NCBI RefSeq assembly: GCF_030263935.1
Contig: NZ_CP127162.1
Coordinates: 2,613,501-2,677,500 of the forward strand
Reading direction: 5' to 3'
Length of the DNA: 64,000 nucleotides
Origin: Paenibacillus polygoni
GTDB lineage: Bacteria > Bacillota > Bacilli > Paenibacillales > Paenibacillaceae
Shown: one piece after another, positions 44,287 to 52,636 of the stretch
How the letters are laid out: the number at the start of each line of letters is the position of its first letter
Numbering within the stretch: position 1 is the stretch's first letter
The notes under the pieces: model-generated
Told to the model about the DNA's origin: nothing
The model's input: the letters and a program-made list of their open reading frames with translations, nothing else
The model's database searches: none
Made by a program: the position numbers and the translations under genes

Positions 44287-45969
44287 GTGAGTCATGATGA
44301 ACGTTTAAATCTTTTAGAACAACGAATCATGGAACTTGAGAAAGAAGTACAAGAATTAAAACAGTATAAAATATCAACGAAAGTTACTACGGATACAGAA
44401 CCACCGTCCAAAACATGGATTGAGGGGCCTGTCCCCTCCGGTACAACCTACGATGTAACGAGAAAGAAAACGCCTCAAGAGAACATCAGGAAAAAAGAGA
44501 CCGATTGGGAGCACCTCATTGCTAGGGTTTGGCTTCCTCGAATATTCTTATTTGTCTTTTTAATCGGATTAATTTGGGGTTTCAAAGCAGCAGTGGATGG
44601 TGGTTATATTACGGAGGAAATGCGATGCTTGATTGGTTTTCTCGCGGGTGCGCTTTTCTTTTATCTCGGTATGAGACAACACAAACATCAGCGCTTCTTG
44701 TTATCACAAGTACTTTTGGCGGGTTCCATAGGAATCTTTATGCTTACCACATTCGCAGCGCATTATTTATATGACTTTATGAATGCCCCTATCGCTTTTG
44801 TTCTCAACGTACTTTGGACAGCACTGGGACTTTTGTTCTCATACCGCTACAAATCACAGACATTAGGCGTACTCGCCATTATTTCGGGAATCTTGACACC
44901 CTTTCTGGTCGATAACAACCCATCTACACCTTTCTTTGTATGTTACGAAGTACTGCTCTACATCAGCGCCATGATCTTTGCGATCAGGCACCGTTTTGTT
45001 ACCTTACTTTATACCTCATTTATTTTGATACACCCTGCTTTTCTCATTTTTAGTATGGTGGGTACGATCTCAAATGACAGATGGATTGTCTATGGTGTAA
45101 TGGTCCAGCACCTCATTCTTTTAGCCTCCATCTTGCTTAGAAAAGGAATGATAAATCATGAGCTTCGTATATTGATATCAAGCTTTGTCTTAACCGCTGT
45201 TTGGTCCAGATTAATTTTGGAGTCAGACATTATTCTTATCTTGTTATCCTTCACACTGCTATACAGCGGGGTTTCAGCATACACCTGGAGAAAAGGTTTA
45301 AAAGATACACTGCCTTATATGCTTACCATATCATCTTACTCTTTACTTTTCTTATTGATGGAAGTGGCCGAGAATAAATGGGTTATCGGTCTTTTCATTA
45401 TCGAAGGTTTTGTCGCTCTTGCTCTGGGTTTCATTATTCAATCATTGTTCCAAAAAATAAACGGTCTTCTCATTTATGTAGTAGGGATTCTCGCAGGGTG
45501 TATCATCTTATTAGACGGCATGGATTCCATTGCATCCGTTAATACTTTTATATGGATTGTGATTCTGCTTAGCTTAGCAGGCATTATCGTTTTATTGAGA
45601 CAATACCCTACAGAAAATCAAACGCAAACGAAAGAATGGATTAGAGTTCTTTACTACGGACTCGGCGTACTTTTCCTTATCTTTATAACCGATGTCACTT
45701 CTGTACTGACACAAAATGTAAGTGAAAATGCTCAACATTTGATTATATCATCTACTTGGGTGGGCTACGCCATCTCCGTAATAGCTTACGGTCTCAAGAA
45801 AAAAATCAAACAAGTTCGACTTGCAGGGATTGCTCTCCTATTTTTAACTTTAATCAAAGTCATCTTCTTCGATCTTCCAACGGTTTCGATGATCATAAAA
45901 GCTGTCCTATTTATCGGACTCGGAGGTATTGGCATCTTGCTTTCTCGATTCTTTTATAAGAAAGAATAA
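44287..45969 (+). CDS. DUF2339 polytopic membrane protein
   Basis: Membrane protein of about 560 residues. It has an N-terminal coiled coil (RLNLLEQRIMELEKEVQELK), a charged linker, and about 16-18 hydrophobic helices with short loops (FLIGLIWGFKAAVDGGYI, RCLIGFLAGALFFYLGMR, GILTPFLVDNNP). This layout fits the DUF2339 family of predicted membrane proteins of unknown function. I prefer the GTG at 44287, 8 bases after GGAGGA, over the TTG at 44281, which is too close to it. It stands alone on the plus strand and is followed by an unusually long hairpin. There is no clue to its substrate. Confidence 0.82.
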   Translation: MSHDERLNLLEQRIMELEKEVQELKQYKISTKVTTDTEPPSKTWIEGPVPSGTTYDVTRKKTPQENIRKKETDWEHLIARVWLPRIFLFVFLIGLIWGFKAAVDGGYITEEMRCLIGFLAGALFFYLGMRQHKHQRFLLSQVLLAGSIGIFMLTTFAAHYLYDFMNAPIAFVLNVLWTALGLLFSYRYKSQTLGVLAIISGILTPFLVDNNPSTPFFVCYEVLLYISAMIFAIRHRFVTLLYTSFILIHPAFLIFSMVGTISNDRWIVYGVMVQHLILLASILLRKGMINHELRILISSFVLTAVWSRLILESDIILILLSFTLLYSGVSAYTWRKGLKDTLPYMLTISSYSLLFLLMEVAENKWVIGLFIIEGFVALALGFIIQSLFQKINGLLIYVVGILAGCIILLDGMDSIASVNTFIWIVILLSLAGIIVLLRQYPTENQTQTKEWIRVLYYGLGVLFLIFITDVTSVLTQNVSENAQHLIISSTWVGYAISVIAYGLKKKIKQVRLAGIALLFLTLIKVIFFDLPTVSMIIKAVLFIGLGGIGILLSRFFYKKE

Positions 45970-45988
45970 GATGGAACATCATAAAAAA

Positions 45989-46079
45989 GGCTCTCCATTT
46001 TTAAATGTACTCTTTAAGATAGACACTTTGAAAAAGTCATCTTATTAGAGTACATTTTATTATTGGAGAGTTGCTTTTT
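45989..46079 (+). terminator. Long interrupted hairpin terminator after the DUF2339 gene
   Basis: Three nested arms pair in order: CTCTCCA (45991-45997) with 46064-46070, AATGTACTCT (46004-46013) with 46047-46056, and AAGAT with ATCTT (46039-46043), followed by GCTTTTTA. At about 85 bases it is much longer than an ordinary terminator. Confidence 0.75.
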
Positions 46080-46154
46080 AATTAGGAGTTTCCCTTAACG
46101 CTTACGGGAAAACAGGATTTATTTTTACTCAAATCCATAAATGATAGATAGTTA

Positions 46155-46270
46155 AATCAATTTCATAACTCATTAAAATGATGAATTTGTAACTATATAT
46201 AGACAAACAAAACCATTTTGATCTATATATACCCCTGATTAAAGCAACTAAAGGAATTATGAAATTGATT
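46155..46270. repeat. Nested inverted repeats in the DUF2339-CPBP intergenic region
   Basis: The outer 14-base arms (46155-46168 and 46257-46270, AATCAATTTCATAA and its complement) and inner 10-base arms (46194-46203 and 46222-46231, TATATATAGA and its complement) fold into one structure. The right outer arm reaches the CPBP stop codon. It may be a small mobile-element remnant or a structured 3' end. Confidence 0.6.
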
Positions 46271-47175
46271 CAGTTAACTTTAATAATAAACACAGCTATG
46301 GACAACACGATAGGAAGACTCCAACCAAAGTAACGGAGCGGGGAAGATCCATTCTTCTTCTGTTCTATCATTCCTTCAGACGGGTCAAATCGTGTAAACA
46401 GCCGCCAGCAGATCATAAAAGCGACAATAGAAGCAGCGCCTGTTATCCATATGATTGCTGCACCAGGACCTCCAGGAGTAGAAATATTTTCAAGCATATC
46501 TCCGCTCTGAAGGTATGAGCTGACTACATAAGCCGAGTTTGTTATTAAATGAACAATCATGCCTGGAATAATAGAGCCTGATTTAATTACCAATAAAGAG
46601 GAAACAAGAGCCGCCCCGAATAATTCGATCAGCCGGTAAGGATTGTCATGGAACAAGGCAAATAGAAACGAGCTCATCACAGCGGAAAACCATATTCCAT
46701 GTCTTGCATACCCGGTAATGAGAACTCCCCGAAATAACAGTTCCTCACATATAGGCGGGATTATCCCGATACTCAGCAGAAGAATACACAAGGAAAAGAG
46801 TGATTCCGCAACTGGATATTGTGATGTTTTATAGGATGCTCCAAGCAAGACGGATACCACTTCCGTAATCTGGTGAAAAAATAGCAATATGATTTGACTG
46901 AGTGCATAAATCACTAAAGAGAGTAAGATATTTTTAAGAGAAACTTTATGTAGCCTGAATACGGTACGAAGGGATATATGCCGGTACCGGCACCAGATTA
47001 CAGCGGGTAACACATTTAGTATAATTTGTCCGACCGCCACATAGCCCAGAAATAAGAATAGATTATCGTGATGCGGGCTTCCATTCGAACGCATCCATCC
47101 AGACAGTATGATGCCAGTGACATAGGATACAAAAAAAATCCATCCTGCATTCTTCATTGTCAGTCTATTGGTCAT
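46270..47175 (-). CDS. CPBP-family intramembrane metalloprotease
   Basis: Membrane protein of about 301 residues with roughly eight helices. The Abi/CAAX signature is present: PPICEELLFRGVLITGY supplies the EE..R motif, SSFLFALFHDNPYRLIE the second (F..H) motif, and GMIVHLITNSAYV the third His. Such proteases process prenylated or peptide substrates and are often linked to bacteriocin immunity, though no bacteriocin gene is seen here. The ATG at 47175 (9 bases after AAGGG) is slightly favoured over that at 47184. It follows the stalk-domain gene at 47211 on the same strand by about 35 bases and may be cotranscribed with it. Confidence 0.85.
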   Translation of the reverse strand: MTNRLTMKNAGWIFFVSYVTGIILSGWMRSNGSPHHDNLFLFLGYVAVGQIILNVLPAVIWCRYRHISLRTVFRLHKVSLKNILLSLVIYALSQIILLFFHQITEVVSVLLGASYKTSQYPVAESLFSLCILLLSIGIIPPICEELLFRGVLITGYARHGIWFSAVMSSFLFALFHDNPYRLIELFGAALVSSLLVIKSGSIIPGMIVHLITNSAYVVSSYLQSGDMLENISTPGGPGAAIIWITGAASIVAFMICWRLFTRFDPSEGMIEQKKNGSSPLRYFGWSLPIVLSIAVFIIKVN

Positions 47176-47210
47176 GTGCCACATCCCTTATCATCTTAGC
47201 CGTATTGTGA

Positions 47211-47837
47211 TTAATCTGTATACGTCAGGCCAGGAAAAACAGTATATTGATCCACGTCAAAATGCTGTACCATTCTCATAGATTCTATCTTACCCTTGGC
47301 AATCACAAAATCCCACATCTGTCCTTTAAGCTCATCTTCAAATAGGATAACTTTTACTCTTACTTTTAAGAAATTCTTCTGATCTTGTGCATCAACAATG
47401 GTATAGTCGATAATCGCCGGGTACATTCCGCCTATAGGTATCATATCAAAACCTTCAACCGTAACAGATTTAATCAGCATATCATCTCTTTCGTCAAAAC
47501 CAATCATATACGTTCCAATAAGGTTTCTAACACCCGCCCAATTACTGCTGCTAAGTTCAAGTTCCTGTTTCCAAATATCATTTTGATTAGAACGATTGTT
47601 GTTATGAATGGTGATTGTTTGATTCTTTTGATCCCAGTTTACATTAGCCCCTAATGCCTTCGATATAACACTAATAGGTACCATAACTCGATTATTAACC
47701 ATTTGAGGTGCCGCGTCTGATGTAATGATCTGATTATTAACTACAATTTTAATGTTGCCTTTGGCAAAAGCTAGTCCAATGATACTCGTAAAAGAACATA
47801 GAGCAACAACAAGTGTGATATACAACTTCCTTTTCAT
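47211..47837 (-). CDS. Secreted protein with copper-amine-oxidase-N-like (stalk) domain
   Basis: Exported 208-residue protein. After the signal peptide (1-24) comes one copper-amine-oxidase-N-like domain (IKIVVNNQIITSDAAPQMVNNRVMVPISVISKALGANVNW has its key part VMVPISVISKALG), a small beta-rich module that Paenibacillus uses in many cell-surface proteins. It ends in an unassigned C-terminal domain (about 90-208) with VTVEGFDMIPIGGMYPAII. There is no oxidase catalytic domain, so the name reflects homology only. AGGAGG precedes the ATG. The CPBP protease gene lies downstream on the same strand. Confidence 0.8.
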   Translation of the reverse strand: MKRKLYITLVVALCSFTSIIGLAFAKGNIKIVVNNQIITSDAAPQMVNNRVMVPISVISKALGANVNWDQKNQTITIHNNNRSNQNDIWKQELELSSSNWAGVRNLIGTYMIGFDERDDMLIKSVTVEGFDMIPIGGMYPAIIDYTIVDAQDQKNFLKVRVKVILFEDELKGQMWDFVIAKGKIESMRMVQHFDVDQYTVFPGLTYTD

Positions 47838-47949
47838 TTTTTTCAGCCTCCTGTTAATAGTCGAACATAATACATGACGCTACAGATTAGATATCGTTAC
47901 ATTTATTTTTTTTCATATCCATTCTGTAATAGAAGGTTGTTCCCATATA

Positions 47950-47972
47950 AAAAGCCGCCATATCGGCGACTG
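47950..47972 (-). terminator. Terminator after the amidase remnant
   Basis: On the minus strand AGTCGCC pairs with GGCGGCT (one G-U pair) around a 5-base loop and is followed by five T residues. It closely resembles the terminators at 16743-16767 and 17985-18010. Confidence 0.75.
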
Positions 47973-48005
47973 TTTTCGGATTATAGTTATTAGCGGTGAC
48001 TTAAT

Positions 48006-48284
48006 CTATTTCATAAACTCGATGATTCCATTTACGATGGCTTGTGCTGCTTTATCTTGAAAAGAATCCGTGAACATCAGCTTTTCATCTGAATAATTGG
48101 ATAAGAATCCGATCTCTAGAAGAGCGGCTGGCATATTCGTTTCCCTTAACACATGATAATTTGCTTCTTTCACACCTCTGTCTTTTAATCCTAGAGCTTT
48201 GGGTTAAATTCTTATGAATCACACTTGCGAGTTCTTTACCTTTCGCACTTTTATCGTTTCCATTGACTGACCAGATTGAATTGA
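48006..48284 (-). pseudogene. N-acetylmuramoyl-L-alanine amidase (Amidase_3) remnant
   Basis: The C-terminal end of a cell-wall amidase can be read from the minus strand: RGVKEANYHVLRETNMPAAL followed by LEIGFLSNYSDEKLMF, ending FMK and a TAG at 48008-48006. Upstream, another frame reads NGNDKSAKGKELASVIHKNL, and the two are joined by a one-base frameshift near 48200. The zinc-site N-terminal portion and signal peptide are absent. The catalytic Glu of LEIGFLSN remains, but the protein cannot be made. Confidence 0.85.
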
Positions 48285-48306
48285 TTCATTATTTTAGAAA
48301 TCTGAG

Positions 48307-49449
48307 TTATTTAGAAGTATAAGAGATCGTCTTCTTCTCCCCGTTAACAGTACTCAAATAGCTAAAATCGAACGTTTTTCCATTATATTTAGTTAACTTG
48401 AGCAAAGAAGTTCTATACAAATTATCAAAAGTGTCTCCTAACGTTTCATCCCAATACTTTTGTTCTTCTTTACTTAGTAAACTTTTATACAGTAAATCAC
48501 TAGTTTTCTTTTCTAAATCTACAAGGGTAAGTTGAAGTGTTTTATAGGATCTAACAAATAAAAGATCATCTCTAAAATACTCTATGATAAATGGTCCTTC
48601 TTGTCCGGTTATATCCTCTACATCGTATTCATCTGAAACTTTCCCATCTGATCCAATGATATAAATCATTTTTCCATCGGAAAGATAATTTATATTATTG
48701 GAACCATCTATTTCAAACTCAGAAGAATTGTATGTCCCCTGATAAGATTGGCTAGTTTGTTTTGTTACCATCTCACTGCTTACTAAAAACTGCTGTTTAT
48801 TACGAAAAAAAGTGAAATGAGACGCATGTTCATCGTCAATGTCTAAAATATATGAACTGTCATTTACTCTTTTCAATGTGATCTTAGGATTTACAAATTC
48901 TTTTATATCCGATTTAGCTAACTCAATAATCTTTCCTTTTTTATAAAGCCAGATCTGCCCATTTACTGTAGAGTGCCACATCGAATTTCCACCATCAACG
49001 AATAACTTCAAACTCTTATTATCCGTTATTGTAATTTTTTTAGAGTCTTGATCCCATTTTATATTGGCATTCATTACTTCAGAGACAAAACGAAGAGGGA
49101 TATAGGTTATTCCTTTTTGTGTAAAAGGCGCCTCACTCATTTTCACTTTCTTTCCATTTACCTCAGCTTCCTTCATTCCCATTACAAATGTAACTTTTAA
49201 ATTAGGCTGTAAAATTTCTATTTCTTTTTGTGTGTTGTTGTACAACACTTTAAAATTCATTTGCTCCGTCAAACTTCTTAAAGGTAAATAAGATACTCCT
49301 TTTCGAATTTCAATAGGTTGTTTAAGAGTGATTTCATTATTATTTATAGCTAACTTTGGTTGAGTAGTTGTTGCAGCAAAGACCATAGGAGAAGCTGCAG
49401 AAATAGATACAGTTAAAAGTAAAGTCGTTATTAGTTTTGTTTTATTCAT
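48307..49449 (-). CDS. Secreted protein with duplicated copper-amine-oxidase-N-like domain
   Basis: Exported protein of 380 residues with a clear signal peptide (MNKTKLITTLLLTVSIS to VFAA). Two stalk-type halves follow (ITLKQPIEIRKGVSYLPLRS and MSEAPFTQKGITYIPLRF), ending IKWDQDSKKITI. Behind them is a C-terminal region of about 220 residues with beta-propeller-like strands (SDGKMIYIIGSDGKVSDEYD). No catalytic residues are evident, so a cell-surface structural or sensing role is likely. The ATG at 49449 with GGAGGG upstream is the obvious start; the longer frame from 49530 adds a leader without similarity. It lies next to the amidase fossil. Confidence 0.8.
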   Translation of the reverse strand: MNKTKLITTLLLTVSISAASPMVFAATTTQPKLAINNNEITLKQPIEIRKGVSYLPLRSLTEQMNFKVLYNNTQKEIEILQPNLKVTFVMGMKEAEVNGKKVKMSEAPFTQKGITYIPLRFVSEVMNANIKWDQDSKKITITDNKSLKLFVDGGNSMWHSTVNGQIWLYKKGKIIELAKSDIKEFVNPKITLKRVNDSSYILDIDDEHASHFTFFRNKQQFLVSSEMVTKQTSQSYQGTYNSSEFEIDGSNNINYLSDGKMIYIIGSDGKVSDEYDVEDITGQEGPFIIEYFRDDLLFVRSYKTLQLTLVDLEKKTSDLLYKSLLSKEEQKYWDETLGDTFDNLYRTSLLKLTKYNGKTFDFSYLSTVNGEKKTISYTSK

Positions 49450-49672
49450 GCTTTTCCCTCCAGAAATAAGTAACTGAACTTTTAATGTAATTGAATAAAA
49501 TAGACTTTTTTTTCTTTTATTTATAAACACTTAACGTTCTGTAAGTTCATAATGTTTCATTTTAATATGTATTTTTTTACAAAAGGTGTGAGAGTATGGA
49601 ATGATGTGCAGATCGATCTGCAGTCAATTATGTTATTATAGTAACTAGTACACTATAAATGTCCTATAAAAA

Positions 49673-49700
49673 AACACAAAAACGTGTATTCTTTTGTGTT
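49673..49700 (-). terminator. Terminator of the lipoprotein gene at 49728
   Basis: AACACAAAA and TTTTTGTGTT pair around an 8-base loop and are followed by T residues on the minus strand, 28 bases past the stop codon. Confidence 0.75.
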
Positions 49701-49727
49701 AAGTGCAATATATCAATTATAGCTCTC

Positions 49728-50294
49728 CTAATTTCCATCCATCGTTGCTATTAACCATTCATTGCTATCCTGATCATACAGCAATGAATAATCCAAAATT
49801 CCTCTTTGAATCTTATTTTCCTCCTTGCGCAGAAATGATACAACCACTTGTATGCGATTCTGCTCTTCTAGATATTTAATTTCATTTACCTCTTGAAAAT
49901 CATACTGCATACCTTCTGCTTGATAAGTTTTGAGCCAAGCTAAATTCGATTCTACGTAAGAATCATCCAACATATTTTTCACAAAAATCTTTTCGTCATT
50001 ATCTACGATGGCTTTCAAATTCCCTTGGATTTTATCTGCAATGTCTTTAGAGAAAAAATCCTGTACGTATTCATTCAAATCGAACGATACACCCTCTTTA
50101 AAATCTGAGGAATCTACCTCATTCTCGTTAAATTCCTTTTGGATAAGGTAAGTTATTGCTTCTTGATTATCCAGTATCTGTTCCTCATTATTTACATCCA
50201 AAAAAGTTACATTTGATTCTGTTTCTATTTGTCTTTTATCTAAGCACCCAGTAGAAAGAACCACTGACATCATAATAAATTTAAGAATCCCCAT
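49728..50294 (-). CDS. Putative lipoprotein of unknown function
   Basis: Exported protein of 188 residues. The short signal peptide ends in lipobox LSTGC (Cys17), and the mature part is acidic and mostly soluble, with an NTF2-like-looking C terminus (QVVVSFLRKEENKIQRGILDYSLLYDQDSNEWLIA). I do not recognise a family. GGAG lies 9 bases before the ATG. It follows the small acidic protein gene at 50354 on the same strand (60 bases apart) and could share its transcript. The neighbourhood contains several small exported proteins. Confidence 0.65.
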   Translation of the reverse strand: MGILKFIMMSVVLSTGCLDKRQIETESNVTFLDVNNEEQILDNQEAITYLIQKEFNENEVDSSDFKEGVSFDLNEYVQDFFSKDIADKIQGNLKAIVDNDEKIFVKNMLDDSYVESNLAWLKTYQAEGMQYDFQEVNEIKYLEEQNRIQVVVSFLRKEENKIQRGILDYSLLYDQDSNEWLIATMDGN

Positions 50295-50353
50295 TTATTT
50301 CAACTCCATATCATTGTCTGGGTTACCGATAATTCTCCTTGTATAAATGCCTA

Positions 50354-50641
50354 TTAGCAGTAGTCGATCCGAATCGGGTTGATTAATTGATAATCACTTA
50401 AAAAATCATCGACTTCTTCTATCGTTTTCAATCCATTTTGACAAACAAAAGCACCTGCGATTTGCAAATCAGAATCTATGAAAGCAACTCCCGCGTTTAC
50501 TTCAAATACATCATTTTCAATAAGATAGATAAACGGTGCTTGTGGAGTAAAGTGAATGAGTACACTATAGAGACTTGGATCTGTGCTTTGTTCTTCATAT
50601 TTTGACGTTTCAAGGTCTTGAGATTCATTCCATCCAACCAT
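50354..50641 (-). CDS. Small acidic protein of unknown function
   Basis: Soluble 95-residue protein without signal peptide. It ends DDFLSDYQLINPIRIDYC and shows mixed alpha/beta character with conserved-looking FTPQAPFIYLIENDVFEVNAG split across the middle. I do not recognise it. GAGGGA is about 5 bases upstream of the ATG, which supports translation. It is encoded upstream of the lipoprotein gene on the same strand, so the two may act together, but nothing in the sequence gives a function. Confidence 0.5.
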   Translation of the reverse strand: MVGWNESQDLETSKYEEQSTDPSLYSVLIHFTPQAPFIYLIENDVFEVNAGVAFIDSDLQIAGAFVCQNGLKTIEEVDDFLSDYQLINPIRIDYC

Positions 50642-50770
50642 AAAAATCCCTCTATTCTACTTGATTTTTTCTTTTAATAAATGAATCAATATCTAAACAC
50701 CACGGGTCCAATGAATGTTTCTTTCTTTAACAATAATTCTCTAATAATAAACTCCGTTATCATTTTCTAG

Positions 50771-51427
50771 TTATAAATAATCCACACTATAAAGCATTAA
50801 TAACAACCCAACAATACACATGATCCACGAAGCGAGTGAGCTTGTACTCTTCGACACCTGATTTTGGATGAATTTTAAAGGCTTCTGCATTATTGAACCT
50901 AATAACATATATAACATGTACAAAATGAATGGCGGGAGTACCATGACTACATTATAAGCGAACAGTAATGGGAGCCACTCATACCATACCAAACCTGAAT
51001 TAGTCATTAGAGCAATGGCAGTGAAATAAGGAAGAGCTGTCCCCACTTCTACCAGTGATGTGGTAACACCTAGAGCAATCATTGTTGAATTCGTTTTGGT
51101 TATTGGACTTGTATAGGTAGATTTCTTTTTTTTCGGAACATAAAAACTCCAAATAAACAAAATCCCACCTACAATAAATAGCATCCAGCTGACCACACGA
51201 TTCTGTAAGAACGTAGAGAACACTTCGAAAAGAAATCCAAATCCTAACTTGATTGCCACACCTGCGCTAAAATAAAATCCAATGACTGTAAATAAATATA
51301 CCATTAATTTTAAGCCTACTTTTTTCTTTTCAGTTAGAAGTAAATATACAGTGATCCCCAATGTGGCTGGACTAAGGGTATCGAGTAGGGATAATCCACC
51401 GATCATGAGTAACAGTTCAGTGTTCAT
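50771..51427 (-). CDS. GAP-family (SfLAP-like) membrane protein
   Basis: Integral membrane protein of 218 residues with six predicted helices (LLLMIGGLSLLDTLSPATLG, LMVYLFTVIGFYFSAGVAI, WMLFIVGGILFIWSFYV, MIALGVTTSLVEVGTALPYF, LLFAYNVVMVLPPFILYML and IMCIVGLLLMLYSVDY). This pattern and the LDTLSPATLG start fit the GAP/SfLAP transporter-like family. The ATG at 51427 overlaps the MerR stop codon by 4 bases (ATGA), so the regulator and this gene are translationally coupled; MerR probably controls it. GGAGGGAGG lies 6 bases upstream. The exported substrate is unknown. Confidence 0.75.
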   Translation of the reverse strand: MNTELLLMIGGLSLLDTLSPATLGITVYLLLTEKKKVGLKLMVYLFTVIGFYFSAGVAIKLGFGFLFEVFSTFLQNRVVSWMLFIVGGILFIWSFYVPKKKKSTYTSPITKTNSTMIALGVTTSLVEVGTALPYFTAIALMTNSGLVWYEWLPLLFAYNVVMVLPPFILYMLYMLLGSIMQKPLKFIQNQVSKSTSSLASWIMCIVGLLLMLYSVDYL

Positions 51428-52203
51428 GTGCACCCTCCCTCCTCGTTACTTGTTTGTTCAACGCTAGATATAAAAATTCCGTAAGCCTGGTCCATATATT
51501 CAAGGACTTCCATTTTAATAGGGTATAACCCCAGTTGTTCAGACGCTGATGGATTTTTTCGCATTTCCCATAACTTATCGATAAAGGCGTCTTGACCTCC
51601 ATACTCCTCTTCTTGTTTCTCCAGCATTCTCCGAATAACATTTTGCACACAAGGTGATGATAACGGTTCCTTACACGTATAGTATTTTGTTAATAGGCCA
51701 ACAAGGGCTATCCATTCCATAGACTCAGGATTACCCACACTCATTTTCGGCAGTTTAGCCCATAGACCCAGTTCAGCATCCGTAAATGTCGATTTTCTAT
51801 ATTGATCAAGTCCTCTTTTATCCTGCAAAGATAACTTAATCAGATGTTGCATTGCTTTTTCCTGATTCCCTTCTTCGACGGCAATGCCACTTACTAACGC
51901 ACGTAAGGTTTGCTCCATTTCATTTAACCTTGATTGCTCTTCCAAAATAAATGTTAACTGATTGGCTAACCCATCACTCCAATTCCACTCAGGGTCAGTT
52001 AACATCTCTTTAATATCTGAAAGTCGATACCCCATGTTTTTATAAAATTGAATTTGCTGAAGCTTTTGTAAATCTTCCTCTGTATATAGCCGATGTCCGC
52101 CTTCCGTTTTTGAGGAAGATACCAATAGTCCAATTTGTTCATAGTAACGCAGCGTTCTCACTGTAATTTTTGTTTGCTCTGCTAAGTTTTTTATATGTAT
52201 CAA
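51424..52203 (-). CDS. MerR-family transcriptional regulator
   Basis: Transcription factor of 259 residues. The N terminus is a classic MerR DNA-binding domain (LAEQTKITVRTLRYYEQIGLL, GGHRLYTEEDLQKLQQIQFYKNMGYRL has its core GGHRLYTEEDL), followed by a coiled dimerisation helix (EEQSRLNEMEQTLRALVSG). A C-terminal helical effector domain resembles the TipAS-type drug-binding fold. The start is TTG at 52203 with GGAGG 9 bases upstream. It is coupled to the GAP-family membrane protein gene, suggesting ligand-induced export. A tiny membrane-protein gene lies 24 bases upstream on the same strand. Confidence 0.88.
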   Translation of the reverse strand: MIHIKNLAEQTKITVRTLRYYEQIGLLVSSSKTEGGHRLYTEEDLQKLQQIQFYKNMGYRLSDIKEMLTDPEWNWSDGLANQLTFILEEQSRLNEMEQTLRALVSGIAVEEGNQEKAMQHLIKLSLQDKRGLDQYRKSTFTDAELGLWAKLPKMSVGNPESMEWIALVGLLTKYYTCKEPLSSPCVQNVIRRMLEKQEEEYGGQDAFIDKLWEMRKNPSASEQLGLYPIKMEVLEYMDQAYGIFISSVEQTSNEEGGCT

Positions 52204-52227
52204 TTTCTCATGCCTCCAAATTTCAGA

Positions 52228-52368
52228 TTACTTCCTACTCATCATGAAATTAATTAGATAACCTGCTCCAAGACCGATACATACCGCTGACAGCGGGTGA
52301 TCAATATAAATACCAATTCCTGCACCGATAATTACGCATCCATATATAATCAAGTCTTCTTTCTTTAT
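52228..52368 (-). CDS. Tiny membrane protein (46 aa), apparent ATA start
   Basis: The minus strand encodes a 46-residue protein, MKKEDLIIYGCVIIGAGIGI with a second half IDHPLSAVCIGLGAGYLINF and a basic end MMSRK. It has two short hydrophobic segments and a Lys/Glu start, resembling small two-helix proteins of Bacilli. No ATG, GTG or TTG gives the full frame; ATA at 52368 has GGGG 8 bases upstream, and a TTG at about 52356 would remove the charged start. It lies 24 bases before the MerR gene and is probably in the same unit. Function unknown. Confidence 0.55.
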   Translation of the reverse strand: MKKEDLIIYGCVIIGAGIGIYIDHPLSAVCIGLGAGYLINFMMSRK

Positions 52369-52575
52369 GTTCCCATCCCCTTTTATTAAGCGTTTCTATT
52401 CAAGGATTATCAATAGTGCCATTATAATGAATGACGTTACGTCACTTTCAAGCTTTTATTTCGAATATGGGCAAAAGCTAACTTATGAAAGAAAATGTGT
52501 TAACAATTAAGTGATCGTTTGACTGTTTGACTATCCAGGATAATTGGTTGAAATCTTTCGTCACATAAATAAAAA

Positions 52576-52605
52576 AGCGCCTCAGGATTGATTTCCTGCG
52601 ACGCT
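52576..52605 (-). terminator. Terminator of the FUSC gene
   Basis: AGCGTCGCAGG and CCTGAGGCGCT form an interrupted stem followed by six T residues on the minus strand, about 30 bases past the FUSC stop codon. Confidence 0.85.
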
Positions 52606-52636
52606 CATTTTCGGTATTCTTTTATATCAAGTGAAA

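Noticed and set aside
46270..47175. Bacteriocin immunity role for the CPBP protease
   Set aside because: No precursor peptide, lanthionine synthetase or dedicated exporter gene is nearby.
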